A stretch of 64,000 nucleotides of DNA from Sphingobium vermicomposti (lineage in GTDB: Bacteria; Pseudomonadota; Alphaproteobacteria; Sphingomonadales; Sphingomonadaceae), in the NCBI RefSeq assembly GCF_011762025.1, contig NZ_JAASQR010000001.1, positions 744,001 to 808,000 on the forward strand, read 5' to 3'. The notes beneath the pieces are model-generated. The model saw only the letters and a list, made by a program, of their open reading frames with translations, did no database searches and was not told where the DNA came from. How positions within the stretch are numbered: position 1 is the first letter of the stretch; the number at the start of each line of letters is the position of its first letter. The position numbers and the translations under genes are program-made. Shown piece by piece: positions 45,998 through 55,661 of the stretch.

Positions 45998-47164
45998 ATG
46001 AATGGGGCATCATCATCAGCGGCAAGCCCGCAACACGGCCTGACCAATCGGCTCACACGTTGGGCAAGGGGGCTTTCGAGCAAAGGCGAGATTGAGAGCC
46101 ACGAGGAGGAGGCAGATCCTCATCGTGCGCGGATCGGCAGCATCGCGCACAGGGAAATTACCCGACGGCGCAAGCTGTACGAAGATATTGGCGACTTCCT
46201 GTTCGCGCATGACCTGGACCTGACACCGCTCAATTTCGGCGTCGCGCATGACTATATAACCGGCGCGCATATCGGGGTGGAAAAGGCCGTGAAGGCAGTC
46301 CTCACCGAACGTGGAAAGATCACCAACAGCTGGGTCGAAACCGTGGTCGCGGAACAACGCACCGACGAGGTGACACCCGAAGCGCTCGCATCCATGCTGT
46401 GCAAGGTGGAGGAGAATCTGTCCGAATTCACCGGCCTGATGACAGAATCGCGCAATTCCGCGAAGGATTATGGCGCGGCCCTGCAGGAAGAGGTGAAGGG
46501 GCTGGCCCCCGGCGGCAACAATGAACCGGTTCTTAGCCGACTGGTGGCGCTGACCCGATCAATGGTCGAAAAAACCCGGCAGGTCGAAACCCAGCTGCGC
46601 CATAACCAGAAACAGAATTTGGCCCTGAAATCGAGCTTGGAAAGCGCTCGCCGCGCCGCGGAGCATGATCACCTGACCGGCCTGCCCAATCGCCGCGCCT
46701 TCGAAGCGGCGCTGCAACAGGAACTGACGCTGGCCAAGGAGCAGAATGAACAGCTGTCGGTGGCCTTTTGCGACATCGACCATTTCAAGCAGATCAACGA
46801 CATTCACGGTCATGACACGGGGGACCGCGTCCTGAAATTCGTGGCCGGCCTGCTCGCGAAGATCAGCAACGACCGCTGCCATGTGGCGCGGCACGGCGGC
46901 GAAGAATTCGTCATGCTGTTCCGGGGCAAGACGGCGGCAGAGGCCTGCGAGGCGGTCGACGGCGTGCGCGAAGACCTGGCCACGCGCAGCCTGGTCAATC
47001 GCAGCAATGGCGAACGCATGGAGCGGGTCAGCTTTTCGGCGGGAGTCGCCAACGTATTTTTCTACGATGATCCGCGCAGCGCGTTGAAGGCGGCAGACCG
47101 GGCGCTGTATCTGGCCAAGGAACATGGCCGCAACCGGGTGTATCTGGCGGCGGAGGCCGACTAA
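45998..47164 (+). CDS. Diguanylate cyclase (GGDEF domain)
   Basis: 388 residues, cytosolic. About 220 N-terminal residues form a helical region without membrane segments, ending in a coiled coil (LKSSLESARRAAEHDHLTG), then the GGDEF domain: LTGLPNRRAFEAAL, the active loop ARHGGEEFVMLFRG at about residue 300 and YLAKEHGRNRV near the end. GGEEF is an active variant. The usual RxxD inhibitory site nine to six residues before it reads NDRC, so product inhibition is probably absent. Makes cyclic di-GMP; the N-terminal sensor region is not recognised. Confidence 0.9.
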   Translation: MNGASSSAASPQHGLTNRLTRWARGLSSKGEIESHEEEADPHRARIGSIAHREITRRRKLYEDIGDFLFAHDLDLTPLNFGVAHDYITGAHIGVEKAVKAVLTERGKITNSWVETVVAEQRTDEVTPEALASMLCKVEENLSEFTGLMTESRNSAKDYGAALQEEVKGLAPGGNNEPVLSRLVALTRSMVEKTRQVETQLRHNQKQNLALKSSLESARRAAEHDHLTGLPNRRAFEAALQQELTLAKEQNEQLSVAFCDIDHFKQINDIHGHDTGDRVLKFVAGLLAKISNDRCHVARHGGEEFVMLFRGKTAAEACEAVDGVREDLATRSLVNRSNGERMERVSFSAGVANVFFYDDPRSALKAADRALYLAKEHGRNRVYLAAEAD

Positions 47165-47208
47165 GCATCGCCGCCCAAGGGCTACACCGTTATCCCCCGG
47201 CGAACACC

Positions 47209-47880
47209 CTAGAAGTCCGGCTTTTCATAATGGGCGGGCGGCGTGATCACCTCCATCCGTTCGGACAGGAGCGGGCGGAAGGAGGGACGGGATTTGAAGC
47301 CTGCATACCAGCGCTTCACCGTCTCATGCCCGGCCCAGTCGATGCCGCCCAGATAATCAGCGACCGAAATATGCGCTGCGGCGGCAATGTCGGCCAAGCT
47401 GAGGGTTCCTCCGGCCATCCAGCTGCGATGGTCCAGCAGATAGTCCATATAATCCATATGGACATTGGCGCGCTTCATCGCCTCCCGCAGCACGCGGGCG
47501 TCAGGCGGCGCTCGCTCGATCAGCCGCTTCTTCATCCGTTCATGCAGCAGCGGACCAACCACATCGCCATAGAAATTCTGGTCAAAGAAGGCCGTCAGCC
47601 GCCGCACCTCGGCGCGCCCTGCAGCGGTGCCCGAAATCAGCGGGAATTTTTCCACCGTTTCTTCAAAATATTCGCAGATGGCCTGGCTGTCGATCAGGGT
47701 GATGCCCTTTTCCTGATCCACCATTACCGGCGTCGTGCCCGCCGGATTGAGGTCGAGAAATTCGTCCCGCATCAACCATGGCGATTCGCGCACCAAGTCG
47801 TAGCCCACGCCCTTTTCACCGAGCAATAGGCGCACCTTGCGCGAAAAGGGACATAGGGGGAATTGGAAGAGTTGCCACAT
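47209..47880 (-). CDS. fzlA: Glutathione S-transferase-like protein, probable FzlA
   Basis: 223 residues with a thioredoxin-like N-terminal domain (CPFSRKVRLLLGEKGV, SQAICEYFEET) and an all-helical C-terminal domain (LSLADIAAAAHISVADYLGG). The end of the protein, KSRPSFRPLLSERM then PPAHYEKPDF, fits the conserved tail of FzlA, a GST-fold protein of alphaproteobacteria that binds FtsZ filaments and is needed for constriction in Caulobacter. An ordinary GST is the alternative; the conserved tail is the main argument. Confidence 0.7.
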   Translation of the reverse strand: MWQLFQFPLCPFSRKVRLLLGEKGVGYDLVRESPWLMRDEFLDLNPAGTTPVMVDQEKGITLIDSQAICEYFEETVEKFPLISGTAAGRAEVRRLTAFFDQNFYGDVVGPLLHERMKKRLIERAPPDARVLREAMKRANVHMDYMDYLLDHRSWMAGGTLSLADIAAAAHISVADYLGGIDWAGHETVKRWYAGFKSRPSFRPLLSERMEVITPPAHYEKPDF

Positions 47881-48121
47881 ATGCGTCCCTGTTAAGCGGA
47901 GCGGGGCAGCGCGAAAAGCGGCAAATGGCGGTTGGGATCAAATTGATGAAATGATGGGAGCGTGACCGGACAGCGATGTATCGGACCCAGAGCATAGCAC
48001 GCGTCCGTTTCCTGTTTTTGCTTCGGTTTTCGCGCTATTTTCGCACAAACCGGGTCCCACTTTCGTAGTTGATGTTCTAGAGGTCTGCGCAGCGAGGGTT
48101 TCGCAATGGAAAGGGTTCCCG

Positions 48122-50065
48122 ATGTCTGACGATTTTTTCCCGGTTCCTTCTGAATGGGCTGCTTCGGCGCTGCTCGACCGGGACGGACGCGCGTCGGATT
48201 ATCGCCGTTCGATCGAAGACGCGGATAGCTACTGGCTGGAGCGGGCAAAACGGCTGGACTGGATGCGTTTTCCAGCGAACAGCAACGAAAGCAGCTTTGC
48301 CGAGGCCGATTTCGGCGTGCAATGGTTTTCCGACGGCATCCTGAATGTCAGCGCCAACTGCATCGACCGGCATCTGGCCGAACGGGGCGACCAGACTGCC
48401 ATCATCTGGGAACCCGATTCGCCCGATGCTGAACCGCGCCGCTACACCTACGAGCAGGTCCATGAGGAAGTGTGCCGCTTCGCCAACGTGCTGAAAGGGG
48501 CGGGTGCCAGCAAGGGTGATCGCATCACCGTCTACCTGCCGATGATCCCCGAAGCGGCCTTCGCGCTGCTCGCCTGCGCGCGGATCGGCGCGATCCACAG
48601 CGTCGTGTTCGGCGGTTTTTCGCCCGAAGCGCTGGCTGGCCGCATCATCGACTGCGATTCGACACTGGTGATCACCGCGGACGAAGGCTGCCGCGCAGGC
48701 AAGAAGGTGCCTTTGAAGGCCAATGTCGACGCCGCGCTGAAGGATTGTCCCAGCGTCAAGAAGGTGGTCGTGGTGCAGGCCACCGGCGGCGCGGTCAACA
48801 TGGCCGACGGTCGCGACGTCTGGCTGCATGAAGAGGCGACCAGGGTCTCTGCCGACTGCCCGCCTGAACCGATGAACGCGGAAGATCCGCTGTTCATCCT
48901 CTACACATCGGGATCGACCGGCAAGCCCAAGGGGGTGCTGCACACGACGGGCGGCTACCTATTGTGGGCCAGCCTGACCCATGAATTGTGCTTCGACTAC
49001 CGGCCCGGGGACATTTACTGGTGCGCGGCCGATATCGGCTGGGTCACGGGTCACAGCTATATCGTCTACGGCCCGCTGGCGAACGGGGCGACCACGCTGA
49101 TGTATGAAGGCGTGCCCAATTATCCGACGCCAAGCCGCATCTGGGAAGTGGTGGATCGCCACCAGGTGCAGACCATTTTCACCGCCCCCACCGCCCTGCG
49201 CGCGCTGATGAAGGAGGGGGACGAATATGTGACCCGGACCAGCCGCAAATCGCTGCGCCTGCTGGGAACGGTCGGCGAACCGATCAACCCTGAAGCGTGG
49301 CGCTGGTATCACCATGTCGTCGGGGAAGATCGCTGCCCGATCATCGATACCTGGTGGCAGACCGAAACCGGTGCGGCGATGATCGCGCCAATGCCGGGTG
49401 CCACGGATTTGAAGCCTGGTTCCGCCACATTGCCGATGCCCGGCGTCGTGCCCCAGATCGTCGATGGCGAAGGCAAGGTGATGGAGGGCGCAGCGGAAGG
49501 CAATCTGGTGATCGCCCAGAGCTGGCCGGGGCAGATGCGGACCGTATGGGGCGACCATGAACGCTTCTTCCAGACCTATTTCACCACCTTTCCCGGCAAA
49601 TACACGACCGGCGACGGCGCGCGACGCGATGCGGATGGCTATTACTGGATCACCGGGCGCGTTGATGACGTCATCAACGTATCGGGCCATCGCATGGGAA
49701 CGGCAGAGGTCGAAAGCGCGCTGGTGCTGCACGAAGCCGTGGCCGAAGCCGCCGTGGTTGGCTTCCCGCACGACATCAAGGGCCAGGGCATCTACGCTTA
49801 TGTGACGCTGAACAGCGGCGAGGTGCCGGGCGAGGACCTGCGCAAGACCTTGGTCACATGGGTCCGCTCCGAAATCGGGCCGATCGCCACGCCCGACGTC
49901 ATCCAGTTCGCTCCGGGCCTGCCCAAGACGCGGTCCGGCAAGATCATGCGCCGCATCCTGCGCAAGATCGCGGAGGGCGAAGTGTCCGCGCAGGCGCTGG
50001 GGGATACCAGCACGCTGGCCGACCCTTCAGTGGTGGAGGATTTGGTGGCGAACCGGCAGAGTTGA
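48122..50065 (+). CDS. acs: Acetyl-CoA synthetase
   Basis: 647 residues, AMP-forming. The AMP-binding loop [20 protein letters not shown], the acetate site region [17 protein letters not shown], the hinge [19 protein letters not shown] and the lysine-acetylation site [13 protein letters not shown] are intact. It activates acetate in two steps through acetyl-AMP. Stands alone, with 240 bases of upstream sequence in which I see no strong promoter pair or small gene. Confidence 0.97.
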   Translation: MSDDFFPVPSEWAASALLDRDGRASDYRRSIEDADSYWLERAKRLDWMRFPANSNESSFAEADFGVQWFSDGILNVSANCIDRHLAERGDQTAIIWEPDSPDAEPRRYTYEQVHEEVCRFANVLKGAGASKGDRITVYLPMIPEAAFALLACARIGAIHSVVFGGFSPEALAGRIIDCDSTLVITADEGCRAGKKVPLKANVDAALKDCPSVKKVVVVQATGGAVNMADGRDVWLHEEATRVSADCPPEPMNAEDPLFILYTSGSTGKPKGVLHTTGGYLLWASLTHELCFDYRPGDIYWCAADIGWVTGHSYIVYGPLANGATTLMYEGVPNYPTPSRIWEVVDRHQVQTIFTAPTALRALMKEGDEYVTRTSRKSLRLLGTVGEPINPEAWRWYHHVVGEDRCPIIDTWWQTETGAAMIAPMPGATDLKPGSATLPMPGVVPQIVDGEGKVMEGAAEGNLVIAQSWPGQMRTVWGDHERFFQTYFTTFPGKYTTGDGARRDADGYYWITGRVDDVINVSGHRMGTAEVESALVLHEAVAEAAVVGFPHDIKGQGIYAYVTLNSGEVPGEDLRKTLVTWVRSEIGPIATPDVIQFAPGLPKTRSGKIMRRILRKIAEGEVSAQALGDTSTLADPSVVEDLVANRQS

Positions 50066-50077
50066 TAGGATGAGGGC

Positions 50078-50122
50078 GCAGGGGCAGCATCGGCTGCTCC
50101 TGCACAGGCTGGAGGACCAGCC
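50078..50122. terminator. Tandem hairpins between acs and ubiquinone hydroxylase gene
   Basis: GCAGGGGCAGC (50078-50088) pairs with GCTGCTCCTGC (50093-50103) around ATCG, an eleven-pair stem with one G-T; then GGCTGG (50107-50112) with CCAGCC (50117-50122). They fill the space between convergent genes. Neither has a long T run. Confidence 0.5.
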
Positions 50123-51331
50123 CTAAATCATCTCGCCGATCAGCAGGCGGGGCAGCGCGCCGGATTCGCCGCGCGCTTCGGCCATGAAGCGATTTTTGAG
50201 CAGCGACGTCCGCTGCACCGCCGCCAGTCCGAAGCGGCGAACAGCCGACGGAATCCGGCCAGGCACGTCGAACAGCCGGACCAGCCCATCCATCGCAACG
50301 CTGACCGACAGCGCATCCATACCGCGCCAACGCTGGTATCGGGCCATTAGCTGGGCGTCGCCAGGGTCCAGGCCCAGGCGCATGCCTTCGACCAGCACCT
50401 CCGTCAGGGCCGCCACGTCGCGCAGGCCCAGGTTCAGGCCCTGTCCGGCGATCGGGTGGATGGCATGGGCGCTATCGCCCACCAGAGCCAAGCGCGTGTC
50501 CGTTATGCGGGCAGCATGGTGGAAACCCAGCGGATAGGAGGAACGCGGCCCCGCCAGTGAAATATCGCCCAAAAATCCGCCCATGCGCTTTTGCGCTTCA
50601 GCCAGCCATGCACGTTCTGACAGCTTGAGCATGGCAGGCGCCAGGTCTGTTGGCACAGTCCATACAACCGCTGATCGGGTGCCGGGCAGCATTGGCAGCA
50701 GGGCGAACGGGCCACCGGGATAGAAGATTTCATAGGCCGTGTTGGCGTGCGGTATCGCATGGTCGATGGCGGTCACCATCGCCACATGCTTGTAATTCCA
50801 GCGGGTTGTCCGAATGCCCGCAGCCTCGCGCGTGGGGCTGTTGCGTCCTTCGGCTCCAACCAGCAGCGCGCCCTGGATCGTCTCTCCGCTGGAAAGCGTC
50901 ACGGTTACGCCATCCGCATCGCGGTCGACATGGGTGGGGCGGTCGGGCTGAAAGCGGACGAGATTGTCAGCTTGCTCTGCCGTTTGGGTCAGGGCAACGC
51001 GCAGGTCGCGATTGGGAAACATGATCCCCATCACGCCGTCATCTGCGTCGGGGGCGAAATCCAATGCGCCCGGCTCCAGCCCGTCGCTCACCCAGATGCG
51101 ATCGATCGGGCAGCCCTTGCCGTCCAGCCGCTGGGCGACGCCGATGGCGGACAGCATCGCATGGCTGGTGGAGGAAATAGCGGACACGCGACCGTCGAAG
51201 CCGGTGGCATTGGTTTCCACCGGATCGGCCGGATCGACCACGGCGCAGCGCACGCCATGTCCCGAAAGAGCGATGCCCAGGGTAAGGCCGACCAGGCCTC
51301 CGCCCAGAATGACGACGTCGAAGCGTTGCAT
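50123..51331 (-). CDS. FAD-dependent ubiquinone-biosynthesis hydroxylase (UbiH/UbiL type)
   Basis: 402 residues from ATG 51331. FAD-binding motifs: VVILGGGLVGLTLGIAL at the N terminus, GALLVGAEGRNSPTREAAGI (the DG motif in an EG variant) and RLALVGDSAHAIHPIAGQGL. Members hydroxylate the ubiquinone ring; alphaproteobacteria often use one broad enzyme. Which ring position is used cannot be told here. No other ubi gene adjoins. Confidence 0.88.
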   Translation of the reverse strand: MQRFDVVILGGGLVGLTLGIALSGHGVRCAVVDPADPVETNATGFDGRVSAISSTSHAMLSAIGVAQRLDGKGCPIDRIWVSDGLEPGALDFAPDADDGVMGIMFPNRDLRVALTQTAEQADNLVRFQPDRPTHVDRDADGVTVTLSSGETIQGALLVGAEGRNSPTREAAGIRTTRWNYKHVAMVTAIDHAIPHANTAYEIFYPGGPFALLPMLPGTRSAVVWTVPTDLAPAMLKLSERAWLAEAQKRMGGFLGDISLAGPRSSYPLGFHHAARITDTRLALVGDSAHAIHPIAGQGLNLGLRDVAALTEVLVEGMRLGLDPGDAQLMARYQRWRGMDALSVSVAMDGLVRLFDVPGRIPSAVRRFGLAAVQRTSLLKNRFMAEARGESGALPRLLIGEMI

Positions 51332-51379
51332 GAAGGCTCTTGTAGGGCGTCGAGAGATGAATGGGAAGCGTACGGAGCT

Positions 51380-51420
51380 GTCATACATTGGGCTCCTGCC
51401 TTCGCAGGAGCACGTCATAC
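51380..51420. repeat. Short palindrome flanked by a direct repeat
   Basis: GCTCCTGC-CTTC-GCAGGAGC (51392-51411) is flanked by GTCATAC at 51380-51386 and again at 51414-51420. The structure resembles a small mobile REP-type element with target duplication. It lies just upstream of the hydroxylase gene and downstream of ilvE, and could also serve as the ilvE terminator. Confidence 0.5.
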
Positions 51421-51424
51421 GATA

Positions 51425-52516
51425 TTAGAGCTTGCGCACCCAAGTCGCCGGGTCGGCAACCGTGCCACGTTGGATGCCCGTGAGTTCAGCCCGCAGCATC
51501 TCGGTCACCAATCCGCCATCGCCATTGCCGACAGTAAAATCGCCTTCGACGCTCTTGACCGTGCCGATCGCCGTGACCACCGCCGCAGTGCCGCAGGCGA
51601 ACGCCTCGCGCAGCTTGCCGCTCATGGCATCTGCGCGCCATTGGGCGAAGCTGTATCGTTCTTCACGCACATCATGCCCCTTGGCGCGGGCAAGTTTGAT
51701 GATGCTGTCACGGGTGATGCCGGGCAGGATGGTGCCGCCCAGCGGCGGCGTCACCAGCGATCCGTCCTCCATCACGAAGAAGACGTTCATGCCGCCCAAT
51801 TCTTCGACCCATTGATGTTCGGCGGCGTCCAGGAAAACAACCTGGTCGCAGCCGTGCGCGGTGGCTTCGGCCTGCGCGACGAGGCTAGCGGCATAGTTGC
51901 CGCCGCACTTGGCCGCGCCCGTCCCGCCCCGCGCCGCGCGAGTATAATGTTCCGACACCCACAGAGTGACCGCTTTCTTGCCGCCCTTGAAATAAGCACC
52001 TGCGGGCGAAGCAATGACGCAGAAAATATATTCAGCCGATGGCCGGACGCCCAGAAATGTCTCACTCGCGAACATGAAAGGCCGCAGATACAGGCTGCCT
52101 TCACCGCCGGGGATCCAGGCGGCGTCGATCTTGACCAGCTCTTCGACGGCCTCCAGGAAAATATCCTCCGGCAGGACGGGCATTGCCATGCGCTGGGCGG
52201 ACTCGGCGAATCGGCGGGCATTTTCCTCTGGACGGAACATGGCGACCGTGCCGTCCGCCAATCGATAGGCCTTCATGCCTTCGAACACTTCCTGCGCATA
52301 ATGCAGGACGGCGCAGGCAGGATCGAGCTGGAACGGTTCGCGCGGGCCGACGCTGTGGCTGTGCCAGCCCTGACCTTCGCTATAGCGGATCGTCACCATA
52401 TGATCGGTGAACAGGCGACCGAACCCCGGATCTTCCAGCATTACCGCGCGCTGGTCAGCCGATACAGCCTTGCTGCTCGGGTTGACGATAAAGCGCGGCT
52501 TCTGCTGGACGTCCAT
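51425..52516 (-). CDS. ilvE: Branched-chain amino acid aminotransferase
   Basis: 363 residues from ATG 52516; fold-type IV, long (group II) branch. The PLP lysine is in GAAKCGGNYAASLVAQAEA; further motifs are CAVLHYAQEVFEGMKAYR, SLYLRPFMFASE and GTAAVVTAIGTV. Interconverts the branched-chain amino acids and their keto acids. Divergent from the threonine aldolase gene over 128 bases. Confidence 0.95.
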   Translation of the reverse strand: MDVQQKPRFIVNPSSKAVSADQRAVMLEDPGFGRLFTDHMVTIRYSEGQGWHSHSVGPREPFQLDPACAVLHYAQEVFEGMKAYRLADGTVAMFRPEENARRFAESAQRMAMPVLPEDIFLEAVEELVKIDAAWIPGGEGSLYLRPFMFASETFLGVRPSAEYIFCVIASPAGAYFKGGKKAVTLWVSEHYTRAARGGTGAAKCGGNYAASLVAQAEATAHGCDQVVFLDAAEHQWVEELGGMNVFFVMEDGSLVTPPLGGTILPGITRDSIIKLARAKGHDVREERYSFAQWRADAMSGKLREAFACGTAAVVTAIGTVKSVEGDFTVGNGDGGLVTEMLRAELTGIQRGTVADPATWVRKL

Positions 52517-52644
52517 GTTGGTTGCTCCCTGGGATGACCGGCCGCCTATGTCACAAACGACCCGGCGAAACAATGTGTCATCATTGCTGACCTAATGCCA
52601 TTGATTTCTGAACGCCGATCCGCATGCGATGACATCTTGGCGCG

Positions 52645-53685
52645 ATGATCGCTCCACTCTATTCCCCGTCCATGCAGTTTTTTTCCGACAATGCGACGCC
52701 CGTCTGCCCCGAAGTGATGGCGGCCATCGCTGCGGCCGACCAAGCGGACTTCGGCTATGACGGCGACGCGTGGAGCGGACGGTTGGATCAGGCCTTTTCG
52801 GCTCTGTTCGACGCGCCCGTAAAAGCATTGTGGGTTACCACGGGCACTGCGGCAAACAGCATCGCGCTCGCCTGCCTATGCCCACCCTATGGCGGCGTCA
52901 TCTGCCACGAAGAAGCCCATATCGTGGTGGATGAGTGCGGCGCGCCCGGATTCTACACGCATGGCGCGGCCCTCATGACACTGCCGGGCAGCGGTGCGAA
53001 GCTGTCCCCCGACATGGTGAAGGATCGCCTGGGGGCCACCCGACCCGACGTGCATCAGGTGCCTGCACGCGCGATCAGCATCACCCAGGCGAGCGAATAT
53101 GGCTTGGCCTACACGCCCGACGAAGTTGCGGCACTGGGGGCCGTGGCACGCGACCATGGGCTGGGGTTGCATATGGATGGGGCGCGCTTTGCCAATGCAG
53201 TAGCGTTTTTGGGCTGCCATCCCGCCGACCTGACTTGGCGCGCAGGGGTGGATATAGTGTCATTCGGCTGCGTGAAAAACGGGGGCATGATCGGCGAGGC
53301 GATCGTCTTCTTCGGCGCTCAAGCGAAGGATCGTGCTGCGCAGGCCGAACGCTGGCGCAAGCGGGGCGGGCATTTGTTATCCAAGGGGCGCTATCTCGCC
53401 GCGCAGCTGCTCGCCATGGTCGAAGGCGACCTTTGGCTGTCGAACGCCCGCGCCGCCAATGCCGCTGCCCGGTCGTTGGCAGACGCGGCGAGCGGTCGAT
53501 TGCTCCACCCTGTCGAAACCAACGAGCTTTTCATTCGCCTGACCCACGATGAGGCTGCGCGGCTGCGCGCCGCCGGTTTCGACTTTTACGATTGGGGCGA
53601 AGGCGCGGCGCGGCTCGTCACCAACTGGTCGCAGGATAAGGACAGCGTGCAACCAATGGCCGATGCATTGAAGGCGCTGGGATGA
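52645..53685 (+). CDS. ltaE: Low-specificity L-threonine aldolase
   Basis: 346 residues, or 337 from the second ATG at 52672, where the conserved start MQFFSDNATPVCPEVM begins. PLP enzyme; the lysine lies in VDIVSFGCVKNGGMIGEA and the substrate region in HMDGARFANAVAFLG. Cleaves threonine or allo-threonine to glycine and acetaldehyde. Its stop overlaps the DMT exporter start by four bases, so they form a pair. Export of an amino acid or aldehyde product by the partner is only a guess. Confidence 0.9.
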   Translation: MIAPLYSPSMQFFSDNATPVCPEVMAAIAAADQADFGYDGDAWSGRLDQAFSALFDAPVKALWVTTGTAANSIALACLCPPYGGVICHEEAHIVVDECGAPGFYTHGAALMTLPGSGAKLSPDMVKDRLGATRPDVHQVPARAISITQASEYGLAYTPDEVAALGAVARDHGLGLHMDGARFANAVAFLGCHPADLTWRAGVDIVSFGCVKNGGMIGEAIVFFGAQAKDRAAQAERWRKRGGHLLSKGRYLAAQLLAMVEGDLWLSNARAANAAARSLADAASGRLLHPVETNELFIRLTHDEAARLRAAGFDFYDWGEGAARLVTNWSQDKDSVQPMADALKALG

Positions 53686-54581
53686 CCGACGCCAGCGCGA
53701 ATCGCGGCATAATCCTTCCGTTTCTGCTGGTGGTGCTGATCTGGAGTTCGACCTGGATCGTGATTCGCGACCAGCTTGCCGCCGTGCCGCCCAGCTGGTC
53801 GGTCTGCTACCGTTTCCTGCTGGGCGGCATCGGCATGGCGCTGTTCGCCCGGTTGCGGCGCGTGCCGCTGACCCTGCCCTGGCAAGGCTTGGCGTTCGCG
53901 ACATTGTTGGGGCTGGCGCAGTTCGTGCTGAACTTCAATTTCGTATACCGCGCCGAACATTATCTGACGTCGGGCGTGGTCGCGACCGTCTACGCCCTGC
54001 TGCTGATTCCCAACAGTCTGCTCGCCTGGATCGCCTTTCGCCAGCCGGTCAGCCGGTCCTTCATCCTGGGATCGATGGTGGCGATCGTGGGCATCGCCAT
54101 GCTGCTGTTGCGCGAATATCGCGCAGCGCCAGTGTCCTCCGACGCCGTGCTGCTGGGCATCGCCCTAAGCACCGCCGGGCTGTTCAGCGCGTCCGCCGCC
54201 AATGTGATGCAGGGCATGGATATAGCCCGACGCTTGCCGATGGTCGCCGTGCTGACATGGGCGATGCTGATCGGCAGCGGGATAGATGCTGTTTTCGCGT
54301 GGATCACGGTCGGGCCACCGGTGGTGGAGTGGCGCGCAGGCTATCTGTTCGGCATCGCGTGGCTGGGGATCGCCGGGTCGGTGATTACCTTCCCGCTCTA
54401 TTTTCAGCTGATCCAGCGCATGGGCGCGGGCCGGGCGGCCTATACCAGCGTGCTGATCCCGGTGATCGCCATGCTGATATCGACCGTGACGGAGGGCTAT
54501 CGCTGGACGACGCTCAGCCTGGCCGGAGGGTTGTTGGCAGTGGTGGGCATGGGGATCGCGCTGCGGTCGAAGGCGACGTAA
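53682..54581 (+). CDS. DMT-superfamily transporter (EamA type)
   Basis: 299 residues, ten hydrophobic segments in two EamA repeats. The first helix region LPFLLVVLIWSSTWIVIRDQLAAVPPSW is characteristic of the family, and the second repeat has LFGIAWLGIAGSVITFPLYF and MGAGRAAYTSVLIPVIAML. Usually exporters of amino acids or other metabolites. Translationally coupled to threonine aldolase. Substrate unknown. Confidence 0.88.
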   Translation: MTDASANRGIILPFLLVVLIWSSTWIVIRDQLAAVPPSWSVCYRFLLGGIGMALFARLRRVPLTLPWQGLAFATLLGLAQFVLNFNFVYRAEHYLTSGVVATVYALLLIPNSLLAWIAFRQPVSRSFILGSMVAIVGIAMLLLREYRAAPVSSDAVLLGIALSTAGLFSASAANVMQGMDIARRLPMVAVLTWAMLIGSGIDAVFAWITVGPPVVEWRAGYLFGIAWLGIAGSVITFPLYFQLIQRMGAGRAAYTSVLIPVIAMLISTVTEGYRWTTLSLAGGLLAVVGMGIALRSKAT

Positions 54582-54584
54582 CGC

Positions 54585-54761
54585 CTACTGCGGTCGCGAC
54601 AATCCGCGCTGGCGAAGGTCGGGTTCATACATCCGCTTGGCCGCGTTCACCTTGGCAATCAGGCTCGCAAGCGGTTCGGGCGCGCAGGCAGGACGATCAG
54701 GCACGGACATGCTGGTCATCCGATGGCTGAGTGCGGCGAAAACATGCTCGATGCGATCCAT
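54585..54761 (-). CDS. Small hypothetical protein
   Basis: 58 residues from ATG 54761 behind CAGGGACAG (an ATG at 54794 would add eleven residues). Sequence MDRIEHVFAALSHRMTSMS, then PEPLASLIAKVNAAKRMYEP. No membrane segment and no family that I recognise. It ends three bases from the convergent DMT stop. Composition and position are compatible with a real gene, but this is not certain. Confidence 0.4.
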   Translation of the reverse strand: MDRIEHVFAALSHRMTSMSVPDRPACAPEPLASLIAKVNAAKRMYEPDLRQRGLSRPQ

Positions 54762-54850
54762 GGTCTGTCCCTGCAAGTTGGCAGGTCCATCCATCGCGCC
54801 TTTTGGTTAACGAGCCGTAAGCGATGTTGCGGCGTTGCGCCGAACCGAGC

Positions 54851-55657
54851 CTAAGGCCCTTCATCGAAACAGGCCGCAAGCCCTTCCCTGTAGGTCGGAT
54901 AGCGGGGTGCCCAGCCCAGCAGCCGCTTGGCCCGGCCATTCGCGACCCGCCGGTTTTCGGCATAGAAGGACCGCGCCATGGGCGAAAGCTGCGCCTCTTC
55001 CAGCGTCAGCAGCGGCGGCAGCGGCTCACCCAGCATGGCGCACGCGGCCTCGATCAGGCGGTTCTGCGCACAAGGCAGGTCATCCGCCAAATTGTATACG
55101 CCGGGCGGGCCATTGAAGGACGCGATGATCCCCTGGACAATGTCATCGACATGGGCGCGGCTGAATATCTGTCCCGGCAGGTCGATCCGATGCGCGCGCC
55201 CATCGCGCACCCGGTCCAGCGCCGATCGCCCCGGCCCATAAATGCCCGGCAAGCGAAAGCGGCGCATGTCGGGACGGAGCGCCCCCCAGTCCGCGTCCGC
55301 CTGAACCCGCGATCCGCGTCGGCCGGAGCCGACTGGGCTATTTTCATCCACCCAAGCTCCAGCGGCATCGCCATAGACGCCGGTGGAGGAAAGATAGCCG
55401 CTCCACAGTGCTGGCGCAGCGGCAATGGCCGCGCCGTAACGGACGAGGACGGGGTCGAAGTCCCCCTCGGGCGGGGCGGAGGACAGGATATGCGTGGCCT
55501 GTTTCACGGCCTCGCGCACCGCCTTTTCGTCATCGAAGGCGATTGTTTCGCCGTCAGCCGCGCGCCGGACGCCGGTGACTTGCCAGCCCTCGCTACCCAG
55601 CCGGGTGGCGAGGCGGGACCCGGTATAGCCCATGCCGATGATGAGCATATGAGGCAT
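54851..55657 (-). CDS. NAD(P)-dependent epimerase/reductase (extended SDR, YeeZ-like)
   Basis: 268 residues from ATG 55657. Rossmann start MLIIGMGYTGSRLATRL (GxGxxG), a catalytic-region YLSSTGVYGDAAGAWVDE and the later LPGIYGPGRSALDRVRDG, as in the YeeZ group of extended SDRs. Substrate unknown. It follows sufA by four bases, so it is probably the last gene of the suf transcript; that placement may be incidental or may mean read-through. Confidence 0.82.
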   Translation of the reverse strand: MPHMLIIGMGYTGSRLATRLGSEGWQVTGVRRAADGETIAFDDEKAVREAVKQATHILSSAPPEGDFDPVLVRYGAAIAAAPALWSGYLSSTGVYGDAAGAWVDENSPVGSGRRGSRVQADADWGALRPDMRRFRLPGIYGPGRSALDRVRDGRAHRIDLPGQIFSRAHVDDIVQGIIASFNGPPGVYNLADDLPCAQNRLIEAACAMLGEPLPPLLTLEEAQLSPMARSFYAENRRVANGRAKRLLGWAPRYPTYREGLAACFDEGP

Positions 55658-55661
55658 GATC

